From CAZLFA01 sp964558665 (GTDB lineage: Bacteria > Desulfobacterota > Syntrophia > Syntrophales > PHBD01), in the NCBI GenBank assembly GCA_964558665.1, contig CAZLFA010000009.1:1-64000 (forward strand): a stretch of 64,000 nt of DNA. The letters run 5' to 3'. The stretch's first letter is position 1. Each line of letters begins with the position of its first letter. The notes below the pieces were generated by a model. That model did no database searches. It was not told where the DNA came from and saw only the letters and a program-made list of their open reading frames with translations. Below are positions 43,440 through 52,703 of the stretch, piece after piece. The position numbers were made by a program, and so were the translations under genes.

Positions 43440-44303
43440 CTAAATTAAAGGATAGCCCAGGGCTTCCCGCTGCCTGAGATACAATTCCGCGCTCATCTTT
43501 GCGAGGTTCCGGACTCTGCCAATGTAGCTGGTCCTTTCGGCAGTGCTTATCGCACCTCTTGCATTTAGCATGTTAAAGGTATGCGAGCATTTCAGACAGT
43601 GGTCATAGGTGGGAAGCACCAGCTCCTTTTCATACATGCGGATGCCTTCCGCCTCATAAACATCAAACAGATTTCTCAGCATACCGATATCGGCCATTTC
43701 AAAATTATACCTTGACCACTCAACCTCGCCCTGATGATGAACGTTTCCGTATGTTACCTTGTCGTTCCACTTAAGGTCGTACACATTGTCTACTCCCTGG
43801 ATATACATGGCTATGCGCTCAATGCCGTACGTAAGTTCAGCGCAGATCGGGCTGAGATCGAAACCGCCCACCTGCTGGAAGTAGGTGAACTGTGTGATCT
43901 CCATACCGTCAAGCCATACCTCCCAGCCCAGCCCCCATGCTCCTACGGTCGGTGATTCCCAGTCGTCCTCGACGAAGCGGATGTCATGATCGAGCGGGTC
44001 GATTCCGAAGCTTTTCAGCGAATCAAGATATAGCTCCTGAATATCGGGCGGCGAAGGTTTCATGATTACTTGGTACTGATAGTAATGTTGAAGCCTGTTC
44101 GGGTTTTCTCCGTATCTGCCGTCCGTTGGCCTTCGCGAGGGCTCAACATAGGCTACGTTCCATGGCTCCGGGCCCAGTGAACGTAAAAATGTTGCCGGAT
44201 TGAAAGTGCCTGCCCCTACCTCAAGGTCGTAGGGTTGCTGAATGACGCAACCATGTTCTGCCCAAAATTTTTCCAGGGCCATTATCAAATCCTGAAAGGT
44301 CAC
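43440..44303 (-). CDS. glyQ: glycyl-tRNA synthetase alpha subunit
   Basis: A 287-aa class II catalytic subunit that activates glycine. Motifs include FWAEHGCVIQQPYDLEVGAGT near the N-terminus (split), VEPSRRPTDGRYGENPNR and LTYGIERIAMY. The start is GTG with AGGAGG 6 bases upstream, a very good ribosome site. It forms the glyQ-glyS pair. Confidence 0.96.
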   Translation of the reverse strand: MTFQDLIMALEKFWAEHGCVIQQPYDLEVGAGTFNPATFLRSLGPEPWNVAYVEPSRRPTDGRYGENPNRLQHYYQYQVIMKPSPPDIQELYLDSLKSFGIDPLDHDIRFVEDDWESPTVGAWGLGWEVWLDGMEITQFTYFQQVGGFDLSPICAELTYGIERIAMYIQGVDNVYDLKWNDKVTYGNVHHQGEVEWSRYNFEMADIGMLRNLFDVYEAEGIRMYEKELVLPTYDHCLKCSHTFNMLNARGAISTAERTSYIGRVRNLAKMSAELYLRQREALGYPLI

Positions 44304-44447
44304 ACCAACCTCCTCTATAGGGTAATGTTGTCTGCTGTATTTCTTATGCTTTTGTTATGCCGGCTTCGTAGCATGACAGGATATGGGTGTCAATACGAAA
44401 AGATGCGGGCAACAGGGGACACCGGAAAACGGGACGAGATGTATGAC

Positions 44448-44954
44448 TTATCGCGGCAGGACGATCGTTTCATCCTCACCCGGACCGTCCTTTTTAGACC
44501 ACTGTTTCAGTTCGTTGATATAGTGCCTGGGGAAGTGATGCTTCTCGGCGTTGGCCAAAATTTCATCCATATAATTCTTACCGGGAACGCCGTACACAAA
44601 ATTCCTGGATACATACAGCATGGCCTTTCCCGTCCGGCCTTCAGACACTTCGATGTCACGGATGCTTTTTATATATGGACTTTCGCCGATTCTTTTATAA
44701 TGGTCGAGAGTTTTCTCGTCGGACTCGCTCAAAAGCCACAGAATGCCGTAAACCTTTGATGCCGCCTTGGGGATAACGGTTGCCATTCCCTGTTCATTGA
44801 TGATGAATCTGTGATCCGGCAGAACTGCTATGCCTAGATAAACTGCTGAAGGACATTTCCTGCTCATCGATTTGGCAGACATATTGTTTTCATAAGCGAA
44901 GTAATGAATTTTCCCGGTTGGATCAACAACATCCTCTCTCATATATTCTTCCAT
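44448..44954 (-). CDS. gamma-glutamylcyclotransferase-like protein
   Basis: A 168-aa protein of the GGCT/AIG2-like fold. YFAYENNMS corresponds to the family YGSNM-type entry motif, and KVYGILWLLSESDEKTLDHYKRIGE to the region that carries the catalytic Glu. The ATG at 44954 has GAGG about 10 bases upstream; a TTG further up would contain that ribosome site. It could cleave gamma-glutamyl peptides to pyroglutamate, but the entry motif has Glu-Asn in place of Gly-Ser, so the activity is uncertain. It stands alone between glyQ and the acetyltransferase. Confidence 0.72.
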   Translation of the reverse strand: MEEYMREDVVDPTGKIHYFAYENNMSAKSMSRKCPSAVYLGIAVLPDHRFIINEQGMATVIPKAASKVYGILWLLSESDEKTLDHYKRIGESPYIKSIRDIEVSEGRTGKAMLYVSRNFVYGVPGKNYMDEILANAEKHHFPRHYINELKQWSKKDGPGEDETIVLPR

Positions 44955-45116
44955 GTAACGGTTTCCTCTCAAAGGTGTTCAATCATCATTCTAATTTATG
45001 ATAGGAAAGGCAAAGAAGTCAATCATCTATTGCGATCAAGATTTACATAATCTCTGATTTGTGCAATATTTACACGATGGATTATTTTATTTGGCATTCT
45101 TTTTTCGGAGCCGGCA

Positions 45117-45605
45117 ATGAAAGAAAACAGATGGAAAATGAGAGAAAGGTTGAAAGAGTCAGACAGAGCAGGAATCCGCCGCATTGTGGCATCGACGGGA
45201 TTTTTTTCCAGAGCGGAAGTCGCCCTGGCTTTGGAGCTTGTCGACGAGCGCCTGTCAAAGGGGGCGGCAAGCGGTTTCCATTTTCTGGTGGCTGAGAATA
45301 AAACCGGTCTTTTGGGTTATACCTGCTTCGGTCCCATACCTGCGACAATGCACAGCTATGACCTGTACTGGATTGCCACCGAGGCCTCTTATCGCGGTAC
45401 AGGGATAGGGAAAGTTCTTATGTCCGGAACGGAGGAACTGATTGCAGGGCGGGGAGGGAAAAATATTTATATAGAAACATCGGGCCGGTCTCAATACCGC
45501 CCAACCCGCGCGTTTTATAAAGCATGCGGTTATCGCAGGACATCGCGCCTGAAAGACTTTTACGCCCCCGGAGACGATAAAATTATATACGTAAAATTTA
45601 TTTGA
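45117..45605 (+). CDS. GNAT-family N-acetyltransferase
   Basis: A 162-aa acetyltransferase. Motif A for acetyl-CoA is YRGTGIGKVLM (about 92-102), followed by a typical beta-bulge and the C-terminal FYKACGYRR. The substrate is unknown; small molecules or protein N-termini are both possible. GGAG lies 8 bases before the ATG. It is convergent with the AI-2E-type permease gene (21-base gap) with no terminator visible between. Confidence 0.85.
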   Translation: MKENRWKMRERLKESDRAGIRRIVASTGFFSRAEVALALELVDERLSKGAASGFHFLVAENKTGLLGYTCFGPIPATMHSYDLYWIATEASYRGTGIGKVLMSGTEELIAGRGGKNIYIETSGRSQYRPTRAFYKACGYRRTSRLKDFYAPGDDKIIYVKFI

Positions 45606-45626
45606 ATTCAGAACCGGAGCAACAAG

Positions 45627-46676
45627 TCAGTCTGTGATCTCAGAAAGATAATACTGTTCATACATCTCCAGGATCGATATGAAAAGAGATGCTACTATGG
45701 GGCCGATAACAAATCCGGAGATCCCGAACAGCATTATGCCCCCCACAGTTGATAAAAAAATGGTCAGCGGATGCATCTCCACATCCTTGCCGAGCAGCAG
45801 AGGCCGTAAAAAATGATCCACCATGCTGATTACCAGCGTACCGAATGCCAGTATGATAATTCCTTCCCACAGGTGACCCATGATAATCATGATGATGGCG
45901 GCCGGGACCCACACAATGGCGCAGCCGACACTGGGTATTATTGATGTCATAACCATAATGATGGCCCAGGTCAGGGCGCCTCTGATGCCGGTAAAAAAGA
46001 AGAGCATCCCCCCAAGCACTCCCTGGATTCCCCCTATTATAAAGGTTACCTTCAGTGTTGCCCATGCCGTCACTTTGAATTTTTCATACAGTATATTCTC
46101 CCGGCCGTTTCCCAGCGGGAAGTAACGAAAAACCGACTGAAGAAATCTTCCTCCATCCCTGATGAAAAAATAAAGGGCATAGAGCATCACGCCGAACTGT
46201 ACAAAGAAGGTGAGGGCGTTTTCTGTCAGGCCCTTAAGACTGCCTAAAAGATAGTTGGCCACCGCCTTGGCAGCCTCGGCCATCTTGTCGATCCACACCT
46301 TTTCCTTGATATGGAGTTTTTGAATATATGGATGATGGGTGAACTGGTCGAATACATTCTTCAGGCTGGCCTCCAGTGTAGGGCTGTTGGAATCGATGGA
46401 GTTATAGATATCGATGGATTCTGCTATAACCAGGCTGCTGATGATCATTGCAGGCAGAAAGATAATCAGGAGTATTACCGCAATTACTATGGAGCTGCTG
46501 ATGTCCGGCCTGTTGAGCCTTTTATTTATCTTCCGGAAAAGCGGACGGAAAACGCTTGCAATTACCGCAGCCCAGAACAATGCGAAAAAAAACGGTTTCA
46601 GGATAAACAGGAATATAAGGCCTACAATAAACATGAAAACAAAGAATATTATACTCCTGATTTTTGCGTTATCCAT
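45627..46676 (-). CDS. AI-2E/YdiK-family membrane permease
   Basis: A 349-aa polytopic membrane protein of the AI-2E transporter superfamily (PerM/YdiK/TqsA). About eight helices are visible, with a long extracytoplasmic stretch between helices 3 and 4 (about 85-150) and the family end-region HPLTIFLSTVGGIMLFGISGFVIGPIV (split here as TIFLSTVGG and GFVIGPI). Members export or take up diverse solutes; actual AI-2 transport is shown for few. It is 31 bases downstream of recO on the same strand and may be read from the pyr operon. Confidence 0.88.
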   Translation of the reverse strand: MDNAKIRSIIFFVFMFIVGLIFLFILKPFFFALFWAAVIASVFRPLFRKINKRLNRPDISSSIVIAVILLIIFLPAMIISSLVIAESIDIYNSIDSNSPTLEASLKNVFDQFTHHPYIQKLHIKEKVWIDKMAEAAKAVANYLLGSLKGLTENALTFFVQFGVMLYALYFFIRDGGRFLQSVFRYFPLGNGRENILYEKFKVTAWATLKVTFIIGGIQGVLGGMLFFFTGIRGALTWAIIMVMTSIIPSVGCAIVWVPAAIIMIIMGHLWEGIIILAFGTLVISMVDHFLRPLLLGKDVEMHPLTIFLSTVGGIMLFGISGFVIGPIVASLFISILEMYEQYYLSEITD

Positions 46677-46707
46677 TTATGGACTTTCCTTTCTTTTCCT
46701 GTAGATT

Positions 46708-47481
46708 TCATATGCCCAGTCGCCGGATCTGACTGAGTACCTGAAGAGACTTCAACTCCCTTCCCAGGAGATGGCGTATAAAGATTCCCAGCATGCGCTT
46801 GGTCTCAGCGGTAGTTTGGGCTGTTAACGCAATGCGTCCGATGATTGATGTGTCGATGTCGCGGCCCAGAAGCAGGCTTTTCAGCGCCCCTGTTGACACG
46901 GCAATTCCTTCCGTATTGCCGCCGCTGCATGCAGTGCAGCGTATCCCGCCGTCTCTGGGGCTGAAATAGTAATTTGAGCCGTTTGCAACAGGGGTTTTGC
47001 AGACGGTGCAGCTATCGAGTAAAGGTTCATATCCCAGAAGCTTTAAAAGGCGTATTTCAAAAAATCTTATCAGACTTTCCGATGTGTTGCCTTCTTCGAT
47101 CAGGGTAAGAAAAACAACCAGCAGTTCATAGAGATCATCGTTCTTTTTGCCTTCCACCGTAAACTGCTCGATCAGTTCCACCAGATAGGAAGCCAGAAGC
47201 GTTTTTTCCAGATCATTGCGTATTGCCTCGTAATGACTGATCGGATCGCAATTTTCAAGAAGGGCAAGGGAGTCGCGGCCCCTCTTCGAAAAGAGAAACT
47301 GCGCACAGGTGAAAGGCTCAAGAACATTGGCAAACCTTTTCCTGCTTTTTTTTGCCCCCTTGGCGATGCCGCTGAGCTTTCCGTGATCGCGGGTGTACAG
47401 TACGACAATCCTGTCCGTATCGCCGTAATCGCGGCAGCGAAGAATTACCGCCGGACTTTTGTATTGGGATCGGGTGTTCAC
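46708..47481 (-). CDS. recO: DNA repair protein RecO
   Basis: A 257-aa recombination mediator with the N-terminal OB fold (about 8-80, VLYTRDHGKLSGIAKGAKKS) and a helical domain with a zinc-finger: CTVC and CTAC pairs around residues 152-185. It loads RecA at gaps together with RecR/RecF. Its ATG overlaps the pyrC stop, so it is translated as the fourth gene of the pyrimidine operon. Confidence 0.94.
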   Translation of the reverse strand: MNTRSQYKSPAVILRCRDYGDTDRIVVLYTRDHGKLSGIAKGAKKSRKRFANVLEPFTCAQFLFSKRGRDSLALLENCDPISHYEAIRNDLEKTLLASYLVELIEQFTVEGKKNDDLYELLVVFLTLIEEGNTSESLIRFFEIRLLKLLGYEPLLDSCTVCKTPVANGSNYYFSPRDGGIRCTACSGGNTEGIAVSTGALKSLLLGRDIDTSIIGRIALTAQTTAETKRMLGIFIRHLLGRELKSLQVLSQIRRLGI

Positions 47482-48785
47482 TTATTTTTTATCCAGTGTT
47501 TTATTTCCCCACCCACGATTGTTCCAATGGCCCTGCCTTTTAAGGTGCGGCCGCTGAAAGGCGTATTGCAGCTTTTTGAATGGAAGCGCTTTGGATCAAC
47601 CGGCCACGTCAGTTCCGCGTCTATGATTGTGACGTCCGCAGTCATGCCCGGCTTCAGGGACCCTCCCTGAACTTTCAGTATGCCGGCCGGATTTGCGCTC
47701 ATTTTAAGCACGAGAGAGGAAAGGGAAAGTATGCCTTCGGAGACCAGTGCCATGCTGAGGCCGAGGGATGTTTCCAGGCCTACAATGCCGCTGGCAGCGT
47801 AATCATATTCGACTTCCTTGTCTGTAACTGCATGGGGGGCATGGTCGGAGGCTATGGCGTCAATAGTGCCGTCTTTAAGCCCCTCTTTAACGGCGGCTAC
47901 GTCCTGGAGGCCCCTTAGCGGAGGGTTGACCTTTGTGTTGGTATCGAATTCTCTTACTGCCTCCTCGGTAAGTGTAAAATAATGGGGTGCTGTTTCCGCG
48001 GTTACCATGACGCCCCGGCGTTTTGCGTTCCTTATCAATTCCACGGCGCCAGCCGTGCTGACGTGGGCGATGTGCACATGTGCCCCCGAGTATTCGGCGC
48101 TGATGATGTCCCTTGAAACCATGATATCTTCCGCTGTGCCGGGAATCCCTTTCAATCCCAATTCCGTGGAAACAAAACCTTCATTCATCACGCCGCCGGC
48201 GGAAAGGTTGACATCTTCGCAGTGGGATATGATGGGCATGCCAAGCGATGATGCATATTCGAGTGCGCGCCTCATAAGGGCGGCGTTCATCACGGGTTTA
48301 CCATCGTCGGAGAAGGCTACGGCGCCGGCTTCCCGCAAATCCTGAAATTCGGTCAGTGTCTCGCCTTTTGATCCCAGACTTATGGCCGCCACCGGGTAGA
48401 TGCGGACAATATCCGACAGAGAAGCCTGTCTTCTTATCAGTTCGGTTACCGAACGGTTGTCATTGATCGGTGAGGTGTTGGGCATGCAGGCAATCGCCGT
48501 GAAGCCGCCGGCAGCGGCTGCCTGCGAACCTGTGTGAATGGTTTCCTTGTACTCGAATCCGGGTTCACGAAGGTGCGTATGCATGTCAATCAATCCGGGG
48601 ACGACAATCAAACCTTCAACGCTGATAATATCGGGATCACCGGTTTTCCTGCCGCCGCTTTTTGCTGTCTTCAGGAGATTTTTCCCCAGCTTGTCTATCC
48701 TTCCATCCTCGATAAGGATGTCCATTATCTCATCGATTCCCTGAACGGGATCTATTACTCTGCCTCCCTGCAGTAATCGTCTCAT
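47478..48785 (-). CDS. pyrC: dihydroorotase
   Basis: A 435-aa class I dihydroorotase closing carbamoyl-aspartate to dihydroorotate. Metal ligands are in DMHTHLREPG, the later His residues in HCEDVNL and HIAHVS, and the catalytic Asp in ASDHAPH. It overlaps pyrB upstream and recO downstream by 4 bases each. It follows the usual pyrB-pyrC order and is a full-length, active-looking copy. Confidence 0.96.
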   Translation of the reverse strand: MRRLLQGGRVIDPVQGIDEIMDILIEDGRIDKLGKNLLKTAKSGGRKTGDPDIISVEGLIVVPGLIDMHTHLREPGFEYKETIHTGSQAAAAGGFTAIACMPNTSPINDNRSVTELIRRQASLSDIVRIYPVAAISLGSKGETLTEFQDLREAGAVAFSDDGKPVMNAALMRRALEYASSLGMPIISHCEDVNLSAGGVMNEGFVSTELGLKGIPGTAEDIMVSRDIISAEYSGAHVHIAHVSTAGAVELIRNAKRRGVMVTAETAPHYFTLTEEAVREFDTNTKVNPPLRGLQDVAAVKEGLKDGTIDAIASDHAPHAVTDKEVEYDYAASGIVGLETSLGLSMALVSEGILSLSSLVLKMSANPAGILKVQGGSLKPGMTADVTIIDAELTWPVDPKRFHSKSCNTPFSGRTLKGRAIGTIVGGEIKHWIKNK

Positions 48786-49705
48786 GATTTGCCCCCTGAC
48801 AACAGATAGAGAATAGCCATTCTTACGGCAACACCGTTTGTTACCTGATCAAGAATCACCGAATACGGGCCATCGGCAATATCAGGTGAGATTTCTACGC
48901 CTCTGTTGATCGGACCGGGGTGCATGACCAGCACATCCTCCCTTGCATGCCTGATATTATGGCGATTCAGGCAGAAATAGTTCGAATATTCCCTCAGGGA
49001 AGGAAAGATATTCTGCTGCTGGCGTTCAAGCTGAACGCGCAGCATCATGATAACGTCGGCATCTTTTATCGCGTCCTCAATCCGGTAGTGAACGCCGATG
49101 CCCATTTTGTGTATATCCCGCGGTATCATGGTTGCAGGGCCGGCAACTACCACATCCGCCCCCATTTTTTTAAAGCCGTGGATGTTGGATCTGGCAACCC
49201 GGCTATGCATGATATCGCCGATTATGGCTATTTTGAGACCTGACAACTTCCCTTTCTTCATCTTGACGGTCATCATATCCAGAAGCGCCTGTGTGGGATG
49301 CTCGTGTGCGCCGTCTCCTGCATTGATGATTGATTGCTTTACGAGTCTTGCCAGGAGGTGCGGCGCTCCCGCTGCACTGTGTCTGATAACGATTACGTCA
49401 GGGTTCATGGCCTCCAGGTTCCTGGCTGTGTCGATCAGCGTCTCTCCCTTGACGACACTGCTGGTGGAAGCGGTGATATTGATCGTATCCGCGCTAAGTC
49501 TCTTTCCGGCGATTTCAAAGGATGTTCTGGTGCGGGTGCTGGCCTCGAAAAAAAGATTAATGACCGTCCTTCCTCTAAGGGTGGGGACCTTCTTTATCTC
49601 TCTTGTCGAGACCTCGATAAATGATTCTGCCGTTTCCAGAATAAGATTGATTTCGTCTACGGAAAGCTCCTTGATACCAAGGAGATCTTTCTGTTTCAGT
49701 TGCAT
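48782..49705 (-). CDS. pyrB: aspartate carbamoyltransferase catalytic subunit
   Basis: A 307-aa enzyme making carbamoyl-aspartate. The carbamoyl-phosphate site STRTRTSFE is at about 57-65 and HPTQALLD at about 137-144, with the LMLRVQ-type loop MMLRVQLERQ. No pyrI regulatory gene is adjacent; control is instead at the leader via PyrR. It is 86 bases downstream of pyrR and overlaps pyrC by 4 bases. Confidence 0.96.
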   Translation of the reverse strand: MQLKQKDLLGIKELSVDEINLILETAESFIEVSTREIKKVPTLRGRTVINLFFEASTRTRTSFEIAGKRLSADTINITASTSSVVKGETLIDTARNLEAMNPDVIVIRHSAAGAPHLLARLVKQSIINAGDGAHEHPTQALLDMMTVKMKKGKLSGLKIAIIGDIMHSRVARSNIHGFKKMGADVVVAGPATMIPRDIHKMGIGVHYRIEDAIKDADVIMMLRVQLERQQQNIFPSLREYSNYFCLNRHNIRHAREDVLVMHPGPINRGVEISPDIADGPYSVILDQVTNGVAVRMAILYLLSGGKS

Positions 49706-49791
49706 GAATGCCTGGTCCTTTTCGTTTATGATCGCCCCCGGGTGTGGTGCGGAAAAAGAAAAACCATTTGCCCTTGAGCATCTAAGAGAAT

Positions 49792-50340
49792 TCAGCTTTT
49801 AGTGTCCGATGGCTCAATTACTACTTCGTCACGCCCGTCCTTCTCTGTCAGCTTTACGCTCACGGCTTCCCAAAGCGACGACGGCAGGTTTTTGCCGACA
49901 AAATCGGCACGGATGGGCAGTTCGCGATGTCCTCTGTCTATCAGAACAGCAAGACGAATCAGTTTGGGGCGGCCAAAATCAATCAAGGCGTCCATCGCCG
50001 CCCGGATTGTTCTTCCTGTAAACAGGACGTCGTCAACCAGTATTACCTTCTTCGTATCCAGAGAGAAGGGGATATCGGTTTTCTCCAGCCGCGGTTTTTT
50101 ATTCGACGTGAGCAGGTCGTCACGATACAGAGTGATATCAAGAATACCCATCGGGACGGTTATCCCCTCTATGGCGGCTATTATTTTCTGCAGGCGTTGA
50201 GCCAGAAATATGCCTCCCGTCCGAATGCCGATCAGTACAATATCATCAATGCCCTTGTTCTTTTCCAGTATCTGATAGGCAATCCTTGTCAGCGATCGGT
50301 CGATGACTTCCGCATCCATTACGACCTTCTTCTCTTCCAT
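49792..50340 (-). CDS. pyrR: PyrR bifunctional pyr attenuator/uracil phosphoribosyltransferase
   Basis: A 182-aa PRTase-fold protein. The PRPP loop is VILVDDVLFTGRTIRAA (about 105-121). From family knowledge it binds the pyr leader RNA when UMP is high and forces termination; many homologues also make UMP from uracil. It heads the operon pyrR-pyrB-pyrC-recO and lies just after a leader with a matching binding loop (50515-50528) and terminator (50431-50462), which strongly supports autoregulation by attenuation. Confidence 0.95.
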   Translation of the reverse strand: MEEKKVVMDAEVIDRSLTRIAYQILEKNKGIDDIVLIGIRTGGIFLAQRLQKIIAAIEGITVPMGILDITLYRDDLLTSNKKPRLEKTDIPFSLDTKKVILVDDVLFTGRTIRAAMDALIDFGRPKLIRLAVLIDRGHRELPIRADFVGKNLPSSLWEAVSVKLTEKDGRDEVVIEPSDTKS

Positions 50341-50430
50341 TTATGCAAATCCTCCCCTGGCGGTTGTATTAGTCCCGAGATGCAAGGCGCTCATCCCCTG
50401 ATCGTTTTCAGAAATCCCATCTCCGTAAAA

Positions 50431-50462
50431 ATAAAAAAACCCTCCCACTGAGTGAGAAGGTT
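50431..50462 (-). terminator. pyr leader attenuator terminator
   Basis: Minus strand AACCTTCTCAC pairs with GTGGGAGGGTT across TCA (two G-U pairs) and is followed by a run of T. It lies 90 bases ahead of pyrR, so it ends leader transcripts and not a preceding gene. Confidence 0.85.
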
Positions 50463-50507
50463 CAATTCCGCGCTTATATTCAAATTTTGCCTGATCATTT
50501 TAATGTC

Positions 50508-50540
50508 CCTTTTTAATCTCTCAGGATTAAATTAAAAGGC
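50508..50540 (-). promoter_or_regulatory. PyrR-binding loop (anti-antiterminator) of the pyr leader
   Basis: On the minus strand AATCCTGAGAGATT (50528-50515) matches the PyrR consensus ARUCCNGNGAGGYU at all but one fixed position. It is framed by TTTAAT/ATTAAA, and further out CCTTTT/AAAAGG, arms, so the consensus forms the apical loop. It lies between the promoter and the terminator, as in Bacillus-type pyr leaders. Confidence 0.8.
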
Positions 50541-50567
50541 TTGGCAGTGCCCTAAATTCTGGCTTCT

Positions 50568-50595
50568 CTTATAATAAAATGATCAAGGCTGTCAA
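50568..50595 (-). promoter_or_regulatory. pyr operon promoter
   Basis: Minus strand: perfect TTGACA (50595-50590), 16-base spacer, TATAAG (50573-50568). It starts 13 bases after the lepB stop codon and gives a leader of about 220 bases before pyrR. Confidence 0.8.
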
Positions 50596-50608
50596 GATGC
50601 ATTATGGT

Positions 50609-51220
50609 TTAATGAAGGATCTGACCCAGCCTGTTCCAGCGTACCCAGCTTTCCTCCTTGTTCCATGACCAGTAGATAATAAAGGCTTTGCCCATCACGT
50701 CCTTGATTTCAACAAAACCCCAGAAGCGGCTGTCGTGGCTCTGATCCCTGTTGTCGCCCATGACAAACAGCATATCTTTAGGCACTTTTACAGGTCCCAT
50801 ATTGTCTCTGGGCTGCATGGCACCCGGAATGATGAAATTATCGACATATACTCCGAACGAGTCCTTATAGGGTTTGCCGTTGAGAATGATCTGCTTATTT
50901 TTTATCTCCACCGTATCGCCTCCGATGGCAATGACACGCTTGATGAAGTCTTTGGTGCGGTCCTCAGGGTAAATAAAAACCACAATATCACCTCTTTTCG
51001 GCTCGCCGATGGGAATGAGAGTACTTCGGACAAAAGGAATCTTTACCCCGTAAGTGAATTTGCTGACCAGGATATGATCCCCGATCTGTAGAGTAGGCTT
51101 CATTGATCCTGATGGAATCTTGTAAGCCTGAACGACAAACGTTCTGATAAAAAGGGCTATAAGAATAGCGATGATGATTGCTTCCGCGTATTCCTGAACC
51201 TTGGATTTTGTTTTTGTCAT
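50609..51220 (-). CDS. lepB: signal peptidase I
   Basis: A 203-aa membrane protease removing signal peptides of exported proteins. One N-terminal anchor helix (about 12-32) is followed by the catalytic Ser region SGSMKPTL, the catalytic Lys in FIKRVIAIGGD and MGDNRDQSHDSRFWG. It is a compact one-anchor type. It lies 24 bases downstream of the DUF456 gene in the secretion block with secD and secF. Confidence 0.96.
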   Translation of the reverse strand: MTKTKSKVQEYAEAIIIAILIALFIRTFVVQAYKIPSGSMKPTLQIGDHILVSKFTYGVKIPFVRSTLIPIGEPKRGDIVVFIYPEDRTKDFIKRVIAIGGDTVEIKNKQIILNGKPYKDSFGVYVDNFIIPGAMQPRDNMGPVKVPKDMLFVMGDNRDQSHDSRFWGFVEIKDVMGKAFIIYWSWNKEESWVRWNRLGQILH

Positions 51221-51244
51221 TTCCTTTTCCTTTACCTTGCAGCC

Positions 51245-51757
51245 TTATGAATAAACGCTCAACAGTATTACAATCACCATGATCAGACTGACAAGACCTT
51301 TGGTGATGATTGCCGCCACTCTTCCCAGAATCGAGCCGTAACTGGCACGGAGCGCTGGTTTAAAGCCCCTCTGGCGGGTCATCTCGATAATCAATACTCC
51401 CGAAAAGCCGCCGATAAATGCGCCGGCAAAAGCACCCAGGCCATAAAAAAATGGCGACATAGCCACAGCACCGATTATGCCACCAATCACGGACGCCCAC
51501 GCCCCTTTTCTGGTCGCGCCGAATCTTTCCGCCCCCGCCATACTCAGGCCAAAGTCAAGAGCCTCTGCCAGTATGGAAAGTATGATCAACGAAATGATTA
51601 CCTTGAAGCCGACTTTGTCGAACCCGCTAATAAGGGCATATATCAGGGCATCGATAAGAATTATTATTGTTCCCGGAAACCCGAAGACCGTGGAGAAGAC
51701 GCCCAAAAAAAGCACGATGATAAAAACGGTCAATCCTGCGATTTCAAGGGGAGGCAA
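51245..51757 (-). CDS. DUF456 membrane protein
   Basis: A 170-aa, glycine-rich membrane protein of the DUF456 family with four or five helices, including GFPGTIIILIDALIYAL and GGIIGAVAMSPFFYGLG. Function is not established. It starts one base after the secF stop, so it is translated with SecF, and lepB follows 24 bases later. Confidence 0.82.
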   Translation of the reverse strand: MPPLEIAGLTVFIIVLFLGVFSTVFGFPGTIIILIDALIYALISGFDKVGFKVIISLIILSILAEALDFGLSMAGAERFGATRKGAWASVIGGIIGAVAMSPFFYGLGAFAGAFIGGFSGVLIIEMTRQRGFKPALRASYGSILGRVAAIITKGLVSLIMVIVILLSVYS

Positions 51758-51758
51758 C

Positions 51759-52667
51759 TTACTTTTTCCTCTTTCCTTTTGCCGGTCTCATCTTTTCCCA
51801 GGCCAGGACGACGGGGCTGGCAATGGCGACGGAGGAGTACGTGCCGAATATAATGCCTGCCAGAAGCGTCAATGCAAAATCCCTGATGACGGCACCCCCG
51901 AAGATGAACAGAACGGCCGCGACCAGTGCGGTCGTAAAAGATGTCAGTATGGTACGGCTCAATGTCTGATTGATGCTTTCATTTACCAGTGTAGCCAGAT
52001 CCTTCTTTGCATCTTTGCGGACATTTTCTCTGACTCTGTCAAACACGACAATAGAGTCGTGTATAGAATACCCTATGACGGTCAGCAGCGCTGCAATGAC
52101 GGTCAATGTAAATTCGAGTTGAAATATTGAAAAGATGCCCAAAACTACGATAACATCATGAATGACGCCGACTATACCGCCAACTGCGTAGCGGAATTCA
52201 AACCTGAAGGCGATGTAAATCAGCATGCCAACCCAGGAGAATAAGACAGCCAGGATCGCCTTTCTGGTAAGATCTTTTCCAACCTTTGGACCCACAACTT
52301 CGACGCGCTGCACTTCAAGCGTTCCATTGCCGAAAGTCTTGTTCATGGCTTCTTCGATTTTCGCACCGAGGCCTTCCAAGTCGGATGTCGATTCCGCTGT
52401 TCTTACAACTACTTCGTTTGTGCCGAACGGCTGGATGACGCTGTCCTTAATTCCAATCCCTGTTAATACCTGCCTGATTCCGTCGGCTGACGTTTCCTTC
52501 TTGAATTTTATCTGGACAAGGGTTCCTCCGGCGAAGTCAATTCCGAAATTGAATCCCTTCCAGAGGAACGAGACGACGCAAATTATCGTTAGTACGGTGG
52601 AGAAGATAACCGCGTATTTAAGCATACCTACAAAATTTATGTTTATTCCCGGTTTGACAAGTTCCAT
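51759..52667 (-). CDS. secF: protein translocase subunit SecF
   Basis: A 302-aa inner-membrane protein with six helices and one periplasmic loop; with SecD it uses the proton-motive force to pull preproteins across. FGIDFAGGT near residue 35-45 and the C-terminal block SIVVFDRVREN and TLSRTILTSFTTALVAA (split) are characteristic. It lies 36 bases after secD. Confidence 0.96.
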   Translation of the reverse strand: MELVKPGININFVGMLKYAVIFSTVLTIICVVSFLWKGFNFGIDFAGGTLVQIKFKKETSADGIRQVLTGIGIKDSVIQPFGTNEVVVRTAESTSDLEGLGAKIEEAMNKTFGNGTLEVQRVEVVGPKVGKDLTRKAILAVLFSWVGMLIYIAFRFEFRYAVGGIVGVIHDVIVVLGIFSIFQLEFTLTVIAALLTVIGYSIHDSIVVFDRVRENVRKDAKKDLATLVNESINQTLSRTILTSFTTALVAAVLFIFGGAVIRDFALTLLAGIIFGTYSSVAIASPVVLAWEKMRPAKGKRKK

Positions 52668-52703
52668 ATTATGCTCCTGTTTAAGTCGGCGCTTGCCGCT
52701 CTG

